A stretch of DNA of 64,000 nucleotides from Erythrobacter dokdonensis DSW-74 (GTDB lineage Bacteria; Pseudomonadota; Alphaproteobacteria; Sphingomonadales; Sphingomonadaceae), in assembly GCF_001677335.1 (NCBI RefSeq), contig NZ_LZYB01000002.1, positions 310,001 to 374,000 on the forward strand, in the 5' to 3' direction. Position numbers and translations under genes: made by a program. Below the pieces are notes generated by a model. That model was not told where the DNA came from and did no database searches. It saw only the letters and a program-made list of their open reading frames with translations. Each line of letters opens with the position of its first letter. Position 1 is the stretch's first letter. Shown one piece after another: positions 28,001 to 36,048 of the stretch.

Positions 28001-29316
28001 CCCGCTGCCTCGTCCAGCATGCCCATGAAGGTGGGGAAGCTGGTGTTGATGGGGGCGGTGTCATCGACGCTCACCCCGGTGCGGCTGACAAGCCCGGCCA
28101 CGGCCATGCTCATGGCGATGCGGTGATCAAGGCGGGTGGCGACGCTCGTCCCCTCGCGTGTGCCGGTGAGCGGTTCTCCGCCGGTGCCGTGAATGGTGAG
28201 GCCATCCTCGTGCTCCTCCACCCGCGTGCCTGCCAGTTGCAGCGCGCTCGCCATGGTAGCCAGACGATCGCTTTCCTTGACCCGCAGTTCCTCAAGCCCT
28301 GTGGTGCGAGTGGTGCCGCTGGCGAGTGCCGCGGCGACGAACAGCACCGGAAACTCGTCGATCATCGAGGGGGCAAGGGCAGGGTCCACATCGACGCCCG
28401 AAAGCGGCGCATGGCGCACTCGCAGATCGGCCACCGGCTCGCCGCCGACCTCGCGGGGGTTCACCTCGGCAATGTCCGCGCCCATCTGCCGCAGCACGGC
28501 CAGCAGGCCTGCGCGGGTCGGGTTGAGGCCGACATTCAGGATTGTGAGGTCGCTGCCAGGGACGAGCGTGGCTGCGACCATGAAGAAGGCCGCCGAGGAC
28601 GGATCGCCCGGCACGGTCACATCCATGGGCCGCAAATCGGCCTCGCCGCGGATTGCGATAATCCGTGTTCCATTTTCCTCGCCGACTTCGAGCCTCGCAC
28701 CGAAGCCCGTCAGCATCCGCTCCGTATGGTCACGGGTCGGGACGGGCTCGATCACGCGGGTGATGCCGGGGGTGTTGAGGCCCGCCAGCAGCACCGCGCT
28801 CTTTACCTGCGCGCTCGCTACCGGCAGGTGATAGGTGATTGGCACGGCGGGGCTCGCGCCGCGCAGCATCAGCGGCAGGGTTCCGCCCGCGCTTGCCTCG
28901 ATCGATGCGCCCATCATCGAAAGCGGATCAATCACCCGCTTCATCGGCCGTCCCGAAAGGCTCGCATCCCCGGTAAAGGTCGCGGTGATGGCATGGCTGG
29001 CGACAAGCCCCATCAATAGGCGCGTCGAGGTGCCCGAATTGCCCATGTCGAGTGCGGACTTGGGTTCGAGCAGGCTGCCGACGCCCGCGCCATACACCGT
29101 CCACGCACCTTCGGGGTCGCGTTCGATCTGCGCGCCGAGCTGGCGCATCGCGGCCGCCGTCGCCAGAACGTCCTCGCCTTCCAGCAAGCCGGTGATGCGG
29201 CTCTGCCCGACGGCAAGCCCTGCAAACATCAGTGCGCGGTGGCTGATCGACTTGTCGCCCGGCACGCGGATCGTGCCTTTGAGCGGGCCGGTATGCGAGA
29301 AGCGGTGGCTGGTCAT
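27997..29316 (-). CDS. aroA: 3-phosphoshikimate 1-carboxyvinyltransferase (EPSP synthase)
   Basis: Sixth step of the shikimate pathway: transfers enolpyruvyl from PEP to shikimate 3-phosphate. 439 residues from ATG 29316 (MTSHRFSHTG). Key blocks: PGDKSISHRALM, the class-defining MGNSGTSTRLLMG, and the C-terminal DHRIAMSMAVAG. The residues after MGNSGT and the bacterial insert suggest a class II (CP4-like) enzyme, which is common in alphaproteobacteria; that subclass call is inference. A longer in-frame start 105 bases upstream is less likely. Confidence 0.95.
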   Translation of the reverse strand: MTSHRFSHTGPLKGTIRVPGDKSISHRALMFAGLAVGQSRITGLLEGEDVLATAAAMRQLGAQIERDPEGAWTVYGAGVGSLLEPKSALDMGNSGTSTRLLMGLVASHAITATFTGDASLSGRPMKRVIDPLSMMGASIEASAGGTLPLMLRGASPAVPITYHLPVASAQVKSAVLLAGLNTPGITRVIEPVPTRDHTERMLTGFGARLEVGEENGTRIIAIRGEADLRPMDVTVPGDPSSAAFFMVAATLVPGSDLTILNVGLNPTRAGLLAVLRQMGADIAEVNPREVGGEPVADLRVRHAPLSGVDVDPALAPSMIDEFPVLFVAAALASGTTRTTGLEELRVKESDRLATMASALQLAGTRVEEHEDGLTIHGTGGEPLTGTREGTSVATRLDHRIAMSMAVAGLVSRTGVSVDDTAPINTSFPTFMGMLDEAAG

Positions 29317-29488
29317 AAGGCCGCGGTCTTTGACAGCGCCCCGCGCTTCTGGCAAGGCGCGCCGCGCGCGGGGCCGCTCGCTCTTGATAAAGGGCTTGCC
29401 GGAACCCACAATCCCGATCACAGCACCCGTGAATATCGCAAGTTTTCGCCCGCCCCTTAGGGGGGTTGGCCCCTATTGAGGAACAAAG

Positions 29489-29830
29489 ATGGCAAAGCCC
29501 GAATGGGGTACCAAGCGTACCTGCCCCAAGTGCGGGGAGCGGTTCTACGATCTCGGCAAGGAAGATCCGGTCACCTGCATCGAATGCGGCGAGACCTGGA
29601 CGCCCGAGCCAGTGCTCAAGTCCAAGCAGCCGATTCCCTTCGAGGAAGAGAAGAAGAAGGATGTCGAGGCCGATGCCGATCTCGGCGGCGATGACGATAT
29701 CGACGATCTGGAGGATATCGAGGACATCGACGATGATGGCGATTCGCCCGACAACGACGTCGATCTCGGCGGTGACGATGACCTGGGCGTCTCGACCGGC
29801 AAGGGTGACGACGACGACGACGAGAGCTGA
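29489..29830 (+). CDS. FYDLN acidic protein (TIGR02300 family)
   Basis: 113-residue protein of unknown function found in alphaproteobacteria. The N-terminal half is a zinc-ribbon-like segment with C-x2-C pairs (CPKCGERFYDL and CIECGETW) that contains the FYDL family name motif. The C-terminal half is a low-complexity Asp/Glu tract (about residues 58-113, for example DDDIDDLEDIEDIDDDGD). ATG 29489 follows GAGG. Divergent from aroA, upstream of tRNA-Ala. The acidic tail suggests a partner-binding or nucleic-acid-mimic role, but nothing here proves it. Confidence 0.85.
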   Translation: MAKPEWGTKRTCPKCGERFYDLGKEDPVTCIECGETWTPEPVLKSKQPIPFEEEKKKDVEADADLGGDDDIDDLEDIEDIDDDGDSPDNDVDLGGDDDLGVSTGKGDDDDDES

Positions 29831-29837
29831 TTTAGCT

Positions 29838-29864
29838 CTTGCAAAGGGAGGTGTGCCCCTATAT
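29838..29864 (+). promoter_or_regulatory. Predicted tRNA-Ala promoter
   Basis: CTTGCA (29838-29843), a 15-base spacer and CTATAT (29859-29864). The -10 equals the alphaproteobacterial consensus; the spacer is one or two bases short. It lies about 50 bases upstream of the mature tRNA and sits in the loop of a hairpin (29846-29876, GGGAGG...GCCC/GGGC...CCTCCC). Confidence 0.5.
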
Positions 29865-29876
29865 TGGGCGCCTCCC
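29846..29876 (+). terminator. Hairpin after the FYDLN gene overlapping the tRNA promoter
   Basis: GGGAGG (29846-29851) pairs with CCTCCC (29871-29876), and GCCC with GGGC inside, with a small bulge. It starts 15 bases after the FYDLN stop. There is no T-run, so termination is uncertain; its loop contains the CTATAT -10 hexamer. Confidence 0.4.
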
Positions 29877-29916
29877 GCGAGCAGGGTGAATGCCCCGTTC
29901 GCATGATGACTGGCTC

Positions 29917-29992
29917 GGGGCCTTAGCTCAGCTGGGAGAGCGCAACACTGGCAGTGTTGAGGTCAGCGGTTCGATCCCGCTAGGCTCCACCA
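29917..29992 (+). tRNA. tRNA-Ala (anticodon GGC)
   Basis: 76 bases including an encoded CCA (29990-29992). Acceptor GGGGCCT pairs with AGGCTCC and contains the G3:U70 wobble that AlaRS recognises. D arm GCTC...GAGC, anticodon stem CAACA/TGTTG with loop CTGGCAG and anticodon GGC at 29950-29952, T arm AGCGG-TTCGATC-CCGCT. All arms pair fully. Confidence 0.97.
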
Positions 29993-30031
29993 GTCACTCT
30001 GATAAAGTCGGAACTTCGCGAGGAAGTCCGC

Positions 30032-30074
30032 AACGCTGGCCGACGAGGTTTCGTCCGCCGGCGTTTTTCGCGTT
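30032..30074 (+). terminator. Terminator between tRNA-Ala and ffh
   Basis: Long hairpin: AACGCTGGC (30032-30040) with GCCGGCGTT (30057-30065, one G-T pair), and inside it GACGA/TCGTC with loop GGTT. The stem runs into TTTTT and then CGCGTTTT. It lies 39 bases after the tRNA and 38 bases before the ffh ATG, so it either ends the tRNA transcript or acts in the ffh leader. Confidence 0.75.
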
Positions 30075-30111
30075 TTCCGGGCGTTTCGGCACCCGGCAGG
30101 AGAAGCAGGCG

Positions 30112-31575
30112 ATGTTCGATACCCTGTCCGACCGGCTTGGCGGCGTATTCGACAAGCTTAAGGGTCGCGGTGCGCTGCGTGAGCAGGATGTGCGCGATGC
30201 CATGCGCGAGGTCCGCATCGCTCTCCTCGAGGCCGATGTCGCCCTGCCAGTTGCCCGCCGTTTCATAGATGCGGTCACCGAAAAGGCCGTCGGGCAGGAC
30301 GTGCTGCGTTCGGTCACGCCGGGCCAACAGGTCATCAAGATCGTTCATGACGAACTGGTGGAAACGCTTGGCGGGGCCGAGACCGAGGGTCTGAACCTCG
30401 ATGCGAAGCCGCCGGTCGTGATCATGATGGTCGGTCTGCAGGGCTCGGGCAAGACCACCACCACGGCCAAGCTCGCCAAGCTGATCCGCGAACGTCACGG
30501 CAAGAAGGCGCTGATGGCCTCGCTCGACGTCAACCGGCCGGCCGCGCAGGAACAGCTCGCCGTGCTGGGCGGGCAGGTCGATGTCGCGACCCTGCCGATC
30601 ATCAAGGGCCAGCAGCCGGTCGATATCGCTCGCCGGGCGATGGAAGCTGCGCGTCTGCAGAATTTCGACGTGCTGCTGCTCGACACCGCAGGCCGTCTGC
30701 ATGTCGATGATGCGTTGATGGCCGAGATGAAGGCCGTCGCCGGCGTTTCCGCTCCCAATGAAGTGCTGCTGGTGGTCGATTCGCTGACCGGCCAGGACGC
30801 GGTCAACGTCGCGCAGAGCTTTTCCGGCGAAGTCCCGCTGACCGGCGTGGTGCTGACCCGGATGGACGGCGATGCGCGCGGCGGCGCGGCGCTCTCGATG
30901 CGCGCGGTCACCGGCAAGCCGATCAAATTTGCCGGGACGGGCGAAAAGCTCGACGCGATCGAGGTGTTCCGCCCCGGCTCGGTGGCCGACCGCATCCTTG
31001 GCATGGGCGATGTCGTCAGTCTGGTCGAGAAGGCCGCGGCGACGATCAAGGAAGAGGACGCCGAAAAGCTCGCCCGCAATATCGAGAAGGGCAAGTTCGA
31101 CCTCGACGACCTCGCCATGCAGCTGCGCCAGATGCGCAATATGGGCGGGCTCGGGATGCTGGCGGGGATGATGCCGGGAATGAAGAAGGCCAAGGCCGCG
31201 ATGCAGGCCAGCGGCATGGACGACAAGGTGCTCGTCCATCTCGAAGCGGTGATCTCGTCGATGACGCCGAAGGAACGCGCCAATCCCGACCTGATGAACG
31301 CCAAGCGCAAGAAGAGGGTTGCGGCGGGCAGCGGGACGGACGTGCAGACCGTCAACAAGCTCCTGAAGATGCATCAGGAAATGGCCCGCGCCATGAAGCA
31401 GATCAAGAAGATGGGCGGCCTCAAGGGTTTGGCGGCCATGTTCGGCGGCGGGGGCGGGATGGGCGGCATGCCCGGTCTCGGCGGTCCGACGGGCGGTGGC
31501 CCCGGCGGTCTTCCCGGCCTTGGGTCAGGCATGGGTGGTCTGCCCGGCCTTGGCGGGCCTCCGCGCAAGAAATAG
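30112..31575 (+). CDS. ffh: Signal recognition particle protein Ffh
   Basis: GTPase that with 4.5S RNA targets nascent membrane and exported proteins to FtsY and SecYEG. 487 residues. N-domain from MFDTLSDRLGG, G-domain with P-loop GLQGSGKTTTTAK, DTAGRLHVDD, TRMDGDARGGAAL and TGEKLDAIEVFRPGSVA, then a Met-rich M-domain for signal-sequence and RNA binding. The tail (about 445-487) is Gly/Met/Pro-rich low complexity, longer than in E. coli (453 residues). ATG 30112; the longer reading starting in the tRNA region is rejected. rpsP follows after 56 bases. Confidence 0.96.
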   Translation: MFDTLSDRLGGVFDKLKGRGALREQDVRDAMREVRIALLEADVALPVARRFIDAVTEKAVGQDVLRSVTPGQQVIKIVHDELVETLGGAETEGLNLDAKPPVVIMMVGLQGSGKTTTTAKLAKLIRERHGKKALMASLDVNRPAAQEQLAVLGGQVDVATLPIIKGQQPVDIARRAMEAARLQNFDVLLLDTAGRLHVDDALMAEMKAVAGVSAPNEVLLVVDSLTGQDAVNVAQSFSGEVPLTGVVLTRMDGDARGGAALSMRAVTGKPIKFAGTGEKLDAIEVFRPGSVADRILGMGDVVSLVEKAAATIKEEDAEKLARNIEKGKFDLDDLAMQLRQMRNMGGLGMLAGMMPGMKKAKAAMQASGMDDKVLVHLEAVISSMTPKERANPDLMNAKRKKRVAAGSGTDVQTVNKLLKMHQEMARAMKQIKKMGGLKGLAAMFGGGGGMGGMPGLGGPTGGGPGGLPGLGSGMGGLPGLGGPPRKK

Positions 31576-31631
31576 TTTCATCTCAGTATTTTCGTTTCAA
31601 TAGTTCAATTCCAGTCGAAAGGTAAAACCCC

Positions 31632-32156
31632 ATGTCCATTTCCATCCGGCTTTCGCGCGGCGGTGCCAAGAAGCGTCCTTATTACCGCGTCGTCGTCGCC
31701 AACAGCCGTTCTCCCCGCGATGGCAAGTATCTCGAGCAGATCGGCACCTATAACCCGCTCCTCGCCAAGGATTCGCCCGAGCGCGTGAAGCTCAATGAAG
31801 ACCGTGCCCGCTACTGGCTGGGCGTGGGCGCGCAGCCGACCGACCGGGTTGCCCGCTTCCTCGACGCCGCCGGCATCAAGGAACGTGCGGCCCGCAACAA
31901 CCCCAAGAAGGGTGAGCCGGGCGAGAAGGCCAAGGAGCGCGCCGAGGAGCGTGCGGCCAAGATCGCCGAGGCTGAAGAAGCCGCGCGCGCCGCTGAAGAA
32001 GAAGCCAAGGCTGCTGCTGCTGCCCCGGCTGCCGAAGAAGCGCCCGCCGAAGAAGCTCCGGCTGCCGAAGAGACGCCCGCTGCCGAAGAGGCGCCCGCTG
32101 CCGAGGAAGCTGCTGCTGCCGAGGAAGCTGCTGCCGAAGAGCAGTCCGAAGGCTAA
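31632..32156 (+). CDS. rpsP: 30S ribosomal protein S16 with acidic C-terminal extension
   Basis: Residues 1 to about 80 form a normal S16 ([28 protein letters not shown]). The protein is 174 residues, twice the usual length. The extra about 90 residues begin with a Lys/Glu helix ([20 protein letters not shown]) and end in repeats of the form [10 protein letters not shown]. Such Ala/Glu tails are known on S16 of some alphaproteobacteria; their function is unclear. First gene of the rpsP-rimM...trmD-rplS unit. Confidence 0.96.
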   Translation: MSISIRLSRGGAKKRPYYRVVVANSRSPRDGKYLEQIGTYNPLLAKDSPERVKLNEDRARYWLGVGAQPTDRVARFLDAAGIKERAARNNPKKGEPGEKAKERAEERAAKIAEAEEAARAAEEEAKAAAAAPAAEEAPAEEAPAAEETPAAEEAPAAEEAAAAEEAAAEEQSEG

Positions 32157-32162
32157 GCCCGC

Positions 32163-32663
32163 ATGACCAGGCCCGTCACCCTCGCTGCCATCGTTGGCGC
32201 GCACGGGGTGACGGGCGAGGTGCGCCTCAAGTTGTTCGGAGAGGGTGTCGCTGAACTCTCCCGTCACAAGACCTTCAACGACGGCGCACTGACACTCTTC
32301 AAGATCCGCGAGGACGGCAAGGGCGGGGCCATTGCCCGGCTCGCCGAAAGCACCTCGCGCGCCGATGCCGAGAAGCTGCGCGGCACGGTGCTCAGCGTAC
32401 CGCGCGAGGCGCTGCCTCCGCTTGGCGAGGGCGAATACTACCACGCCGACCTGCTTGGCTTGCCGGTGCTCACCGACGCGGGTGAGCGCATCGGAATCGT
32501 CGCCGCAATCGAGAATTTCGGTGCAACAGACATCGTCGAAATTGCCCGCGAGCCTGTGCCGGAAAAAGGGCAGAAGACTTTCATGGTCCCGATGATTCCC
32601 GCAGCGGTTCTGGAGTGGGACGAACACCGGCTTGTGATTGCGGGCGCTTTCGCAGAAGACTAG
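32163..32663 (+). CDS. rimM: Ribosome maturation factor RimM
   Basis: Assists 30S head assembly by binding S19. 166 residues: N-terminal RimM barrel (MTRPVTLAAIVGAHGVTGEV) and C-terminal PRC-barrel (EYYHADLLGLPVLTDAGERIG; quoted in part: EYYHADLLGL), ending FMVPMIPAAVLEWDEHRLVI. ATG 32163 lies six bases after the rpsP stop. In most bacteria trmD comes next; here four other genes intervene. Confidence 0.95.
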   Translation: MTRPVTLAAIVGAHGVTGEVRLKLFGEGVAELSRHKTFNDGALTLFKIREDGKGGAIARLAESTSRADAEKLRGTVLSVPREALPPLGEGEYYHADLLGLPVLTDAGERIGIVAAIENFGATDIVEIAREPVPEKGQKTFMVPMIPAAVLEWDEHRLVIAGAFAED

Positions 32664-32667
32664 GGGC

Positions 32668-33216
32668 GTGAGCCCGCCCGCCAATGACGCCTTGTGGCAG
32701 CGCCTAGCCGACCACTACATCGGCCCAACCGACGCATCGCTGTCTTTCGTCGCCCGGCTTGCCCGCGAAAACCGCTGGAGCTTGGCCCATGCCGAGCGTG
32801 TGATCGGCGAATACAAGCGCTTTTGCTATCTCGCGATGACCGCCGGCCACGAGGTCACGCCGTCGGATGCGGTCGATCAGGCCTGGCACCTCCATCTGAC
32901 CTACTCGCGCGATTACTGGCAGGTTTTCTGCCCGCAGGTGCTAGGGGCCGACTTGCATCATGGCCCGACGCGCGGTGGACGCAACGAACGAAGCCGGTTC
33001 TATCATCAGTACGCCGCCACTCTGGCCGCATACCAAACCGCTTTCGGCCATCCGCCGCCGGGTGACATCTGGCCGGTTGCACACCGGCGCTTTACCATCG
33101 ACCCGCAGGGAGTGCGTGTTAACTTTTCCGATGTTATCGTTCTTCGACGCCGGGTCGCGCTGGCGGTGGGTCTGCTTGCTTTCGTGGCAGGCTGGCTCGC
33201 GGGAAGGATAATATAA
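32668..33216 (+). CDS. Glycine-rich-domain-protein-like (GRDP/DUF1399) protein with C-terminal membrane anchor
   Basis: 182 residues from GTG 32668 (MSPPANDALW), four bases after rimM. The centre carries the GRDP-like signature AVDQAWHLHLTYSRDYWQVF (about 68-88) and LHHGP (96-100), with further His in YHQY and VAHRRF. The His-rich, Trp-rich pattern could bind a metal; that is inference. A single helix at about 163-178 (VALAVGLLAFVAGWLAG) makes it a tail-anchored membrane protein. Its TAA overlaps the next ATG (TAATG), so the two are translationally coupled. Function unknown. Confidence 0.72.
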   Translation: MSPPANDALWQRLADHYIGPTDASLSFVARLARENRWSLAHAERVIGEYKRFCYLAMTAGHEVTPSDAVDQAWHLHLTYSRDYWQVFCPQVLGADLHHGPTRGGRNERSRFYHQYAATLAAYQTAFGHPPPGDIWPVAHRRFTIDPQGVRVNFSDVIVLRRRVALAVGLLAFVAGWLAGRII

Positions 33217-34034
33217 TGCAGCTGTTCTCGTCTTGGACGGGCGGCGACTTTCTGTTGTTTTACACGCTGCTGCTTGGCTTTGCCATGCTTGCGTCATGGT
33301 GGATGCCGATGCAGCTGCGCCCGTCCGGGCGGACCGCCGAATCGCTCGAAGCCGAAGATCTTGCCCTGCTGTCAGGCGGCCGAGCGCGCTTTGCCGATTC
33401 GCTCATGGCCGATCTTTTCGTGCGTGGTGGCCTGGCTGAGGCAGGTCGCGGCAAGCTGGCGGTGGTTCAGAGCAGTCTGCCGGCCAGTCCTGCGGGCAAG
33501 GCATTGTTGAGGGTCTCGGGACCGATTTCGCCGGTAGAGGCACGGTCTCTGCTTGCCTCCCAGGCCGATCGAGTCGCTGCCCGGCTGGAACGCCACGGCT
33601 TGCTGCTGCGCTACGAGGAAATGCTGCGGCTGCGGATGCTCTGTATTGCACCCTTCGTTTTTCTGCTGGTGGTGGGTCTATACCGCCAGCGCGCGGGCAG
33701 CATGCTGGGTGAACCGACGGGGGCGCTTGTAGGGTTGATGGTGGTCACCGTGCTTGCGGCTGTGATCCGCTTGGCGAAGTTTGACCGCCGTACCGAAGGC
33801 GGCATCGCGACACTCCACAATATGCAGGACAAGTTTGCACGCCTGCGCCTTGCGCCGGAGCCGCAGGAGGTGCCCCTTGCTGTGGCGCTGTTCGGCACGG
33901 CGGTTCTGCTAGGTACCCCATGGGAGCCGGTCCACGCGATGCTCCACAAGAACAAGGACGGTGACGGCGGTGACAGCAGCGACAGTGACGGCGGATCGGG
34001 CTGTGGCGGTGGCTGCGGCGGTTGCGGGGGCTGA
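33216..34034 (+). CDS. TIGR04222-like membrane protein with Gly/Cys tail
   Basis: 272 residues. Helix 1 at about 11-31 (FLLFYTLLLGFAMLASWWM), a soluble domain to about 140, then two adjacent helices (about 146-160 and 168-185) and a weak one near 220-235. The tail (about 245-272) is Asp/Ser/Gly-rich and ends GSGCGGGCGGCGG with three Cys. This overall pattern resembles TIGR04222 membrane proteins, which carry low-complexity Gly/Cys ends; the family call is from memory. Coupled to the GRDP-like gene by TAATG. No known function. Confidence 0.7.
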   Translation: MQLFSSWTGGDFLLFYTLLLGFAMLASWWMPMQLRPSGRTAESLEAEDLALLSGGRARFADSLMADLFVRGGLAEAGRGKLAVVQSSLPASPAGKALLRVSGPISPVEARSLLASQADRVAARLERHGLLLRYEEMLRLRMLCIAPFVFLLVVGLYRQRAGSMLGEPTGALVGLMVVTVLAAVIRLAKFDRRTEGGIATLHNMQDKFARLRLAPEPQEVPLAVALFGTAVLLGTPWEPVHAMLHKNKDGDGGDSSDSDGGSGCGGGCGGCGG

Positions 34035-34057
34035 TTTCCCGGCGTAAGCGCACGGGC

Positions 34058-35008
34058 ATGACCACGCTTCCTGTCGCCGTCATTCAAGCCCCGCCGGTTC
34101 CGCTCGATTTTCAGGCGGGGATCGACAAGGCGCTGCATCTTGCCCGCGAAGCCACTGAAAATGGCGCGAAGGTGGTGGCCTTCGGGGAGACCTTCCTCGG
34201 CGGCTATCCGCTGTGGCTGGACGAGGCGCCGGGCGCTGCCTTGTGGGATCATCCGGGCACGCAGGCGCTGCATGCGATCATGCTGGAACAGGCGGTGGTG
34301 GCCAATGACGAGCGCCTTTTGCCTTTGCAGGAACTCGCGGACGCGAGCGGCGCGATCATCAGCATTGGCGCGCATGAGCGGGTGCGGCGCAGCCTCGTCA
34401 ACAACCAGCTGACATTCCGCCCCGGCCTGCCGGTGCTGGACCATCGCAAGCTCGTGCCGACCCATGGCGAACGCCTGATCTGGGCACGCGGCGATGGTTC
34501 GACGCTCTGCGTGCATCAGGCCGAGTGGGGCCGCCTCGGCACGCTGATCTGCTGGGAGCACTGGATGCCCTTGGCGCGCGCGGCGATGCATAATCTCGGC
34601 GAGGATGTGCACGTAGCCGCATGGCCGACGGTGCGCGAGAGCCACGCGATTGCCTCGCGCCACTATGCAATGGAGGGGCGCTGCTTCGTGCTGGCGGCGG
34701 GGCTGGTGCAGGTGAAGGATGATTTGCTGGATGGGCTGGAACGTGTGGGCGGTGATGCCGACGCGCGCGAATTGCTCGAAGCCATCCCCGGCGAGGTGCT
34801 CAACAAGGGCGGCTCGCTGATCGCCGCGCCCGATACCCGTGTGATCGCACAGGCGGGTGAAGGGGAGGAGACGCTGTTTGCCGAGCTTGATCTTGCCGAG
34901 GTGGCCGAGGGTTTGACGAACCTCGATACCGACGGGCACTATGCGCGGCCGGATGTGTTTGAACTGATGGTCGATACGCGCGCGAAGGATGGGGTGGCAT
35001 GGCAATAA
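34058..35008 (+). CDS. Nitrilase/carbon-nitrogen hydrolase family protein
   Basis: 316 residues from ATG 34058 (MTTLPVAVIQAPP). The catalytic triad is visible: E44 (AFGETFLGGYP), K131 (DHRKLVPTHGER) and C165 (GTLICWEHWMP). The CWEH context resembles true nitrilases (nitrile to acid) rather than amidases or ureidopropionases. Substrate unknown. An in-frame start 36 bases upstream would overlap the previous gene and is less likely. Third of the four genes between rimM and trmD; ten bases overlap the next. Confidence 0.87.
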   Translation: MTTLPVAVIQAPPVPLDFQAGIDKALHLAREATENGAKVVAFGETFLGGYPLWLDEAPGAALWDHPGTQALHAIMLEQAVVANDERLLPLQELADASGAIISIGAHERVRRSLVNNQLTFRPGLPVLDHRKLVPTHGERLIWARGDGSTLCVHQAEWGRLGTLICWEHWMPLARAAMHNLGEDVHVAAWPTVRESHAIASRHYAMEGRCFVLAAGLVQVKDDLLDGLERVGGDADARELLEAIPGEVLNKGGSLIAAPDTRVIAQAGEGEETLFAELDLAEVAEGLTNLDTDGHYARPDVFELMVDTRAKDGVAWQ

Positions 35009-35304
35009 TCTCGGGTGTCTTGACGCTCGCCTTTCTCGCGGGTCTGGCGATGCTGTTCGGCTTCATCGCCAATTTCGCCTTCAAGCGCAGTTCCCCGGCA
35101 CGGCGCGCCGGCTATGCGGCGGCGGCGCTGGGAGTGTTGCTCACAATCCCCGCCTTCGCCGCCTTGATCGGAACCGGTGCGGGGCTGCTTCCGATCATCG
35201 CCGTCGGGGTCGGGACGCTCCTCTTCGCTGCGCTGGCGTTCCCGCTCGCGCTGGTCGTGACGAAGCGCAGGCCGGCCGATCCGGATCACAATGTGTTCGA
35301 CTGA
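34999..35304 (+). CDS. Small hypothetical membrane protein
   Basis: 101 residues with three predicted helices: about 5-28 (GVLTLAFLAGLAMLFGFIANF), 38-60 and 64-86 (LLPIIAVGVGTLLFAALAF), then a basic/polar end (KRRPADPDHNVFD). No recognised family. ATG 34999 overlaps the nitrilase stop by ten bases, and its TGA abuts the trmD ATG, so it is clearly part of this transcript. Confidence 0.75.
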   Translation: MAIISGVLTLAFLAGLAMLFGFIANFAFKRSSPARRAGYAAAALGVLLTIPAFAALIGTGAGLLPIIAVGVGTLLFAALAFPLALVVTKRRPADPDHNVFD

Positions 35305-36048
35305 ATGACCTTCGCCGCCACCATCCTCACGCTCTATCCGGAGATGTTCCCCGGGCCGCTCGGGCACTCCATCGCGGGGCGCGCGCTGGCTGATGCCAAG
35401 TGGGCCTGCGAGACGGTGCAGATCCGCGACTTCGCCACCGACAAGCACCGCACGGTCGATGATACCCCCGCAGGTGGCGGGGCGGGGATGGTGCTCAAGT
35501 GCGATGTGCTCGCGCGAGCGTTGGACAGCGTGCCTGCCGCCGGTCGCGCGATCCTCGCCATGACCCCGCGCGGGAAACCCATCACCCAACAGCGCATCCG
35601 CGAACTCGCCAGCGGCCCCGGGGTCATCATCCTGTGCGGGCGGTTCGAGGGGTTCGACGAGCGGCTGTTCGAGGCCCAGCCGGAGATCGAGCAGGTCAGC
35701 CTCGCCGACATCGTCCTTTCCGGCGGCGAGATGGCAGCGCTCACCATCCTTGACGCTTGCATTCGCCTCATTCCCGGCGTAATGGGCGCGGCTTCCAGCG
35801 GGGCCGAGGAGTCGTACGAAAACGGCCTCCTCGAATACCCGCACTACACCCGACCTCAGGAATGGGAAGGGCGCACGATCCCCGAAGTGCTGCGATCGGG
35901 GGATCATGCGAAGATCGCTGCTTGGCGCAAGGCAAGGAGCGAAGACGATACACGGTCACGCAGGCCGGACTTGTGGGAGCGCCATGAGGGCGCTCGGGTC
36001 CAACCTGCCTCTGGCGCGCAGCGAAAAACGAAGGAACCGGACCAGTGA
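35305..36048 (+). CDS. trmD: tRNA (guanosine(37)-N1)-methyltransferase TrmD
   Basis: SPOUT-class SAM methyltransferase making m1G37, which prevents frameshifting. 247 residues. Start block [21 protein letters not shown], knot residues [12 protein letters not shown] and [14 protein letters not shown], and the C-terminal block [20 protein letters not shown] (shown in part: HYTRPQEW). The ATG directly follows the TGA of the small membrane protein. GTGA overlap with rplS. Confidence 0.96.
   Translation: MTFAATILTLYPEMFPGPLGHSIAGRALADAKWACETVQIRDFATDKHRTVDDTPAGGGAGMVLKCDVLARALDSVPAAGRAILAMTPRGKPITQQRIRELASGPGVIILCGRFEGFDERLFEAQPEIEQVSLADIVLSGGEMAALTILDACIRLIPGVMGAASSGAEESYENGLLEYPHYTRPQEWEGRTIPEVLRSGDHAKIAAWRKARSEDDTRSRRPDLWERHEGARVQPASGAQRKTKEPDQ

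Noticed and set aside
29451-29465. CCCCTTAGGGGG before the FYDLN gene as a -10 like atpI
   Set aside because: No acceptable -35 lies 16-18 bases upstream (ATATCG there), so I did not call a promoter.
31980-32150. GCCGAAGAA-rich tract in rpsP as a CRISPR or satellite
   Set aside because: Coding low-complexity Ala/Glu repeats in frame; no spacers or constant repeat unit.
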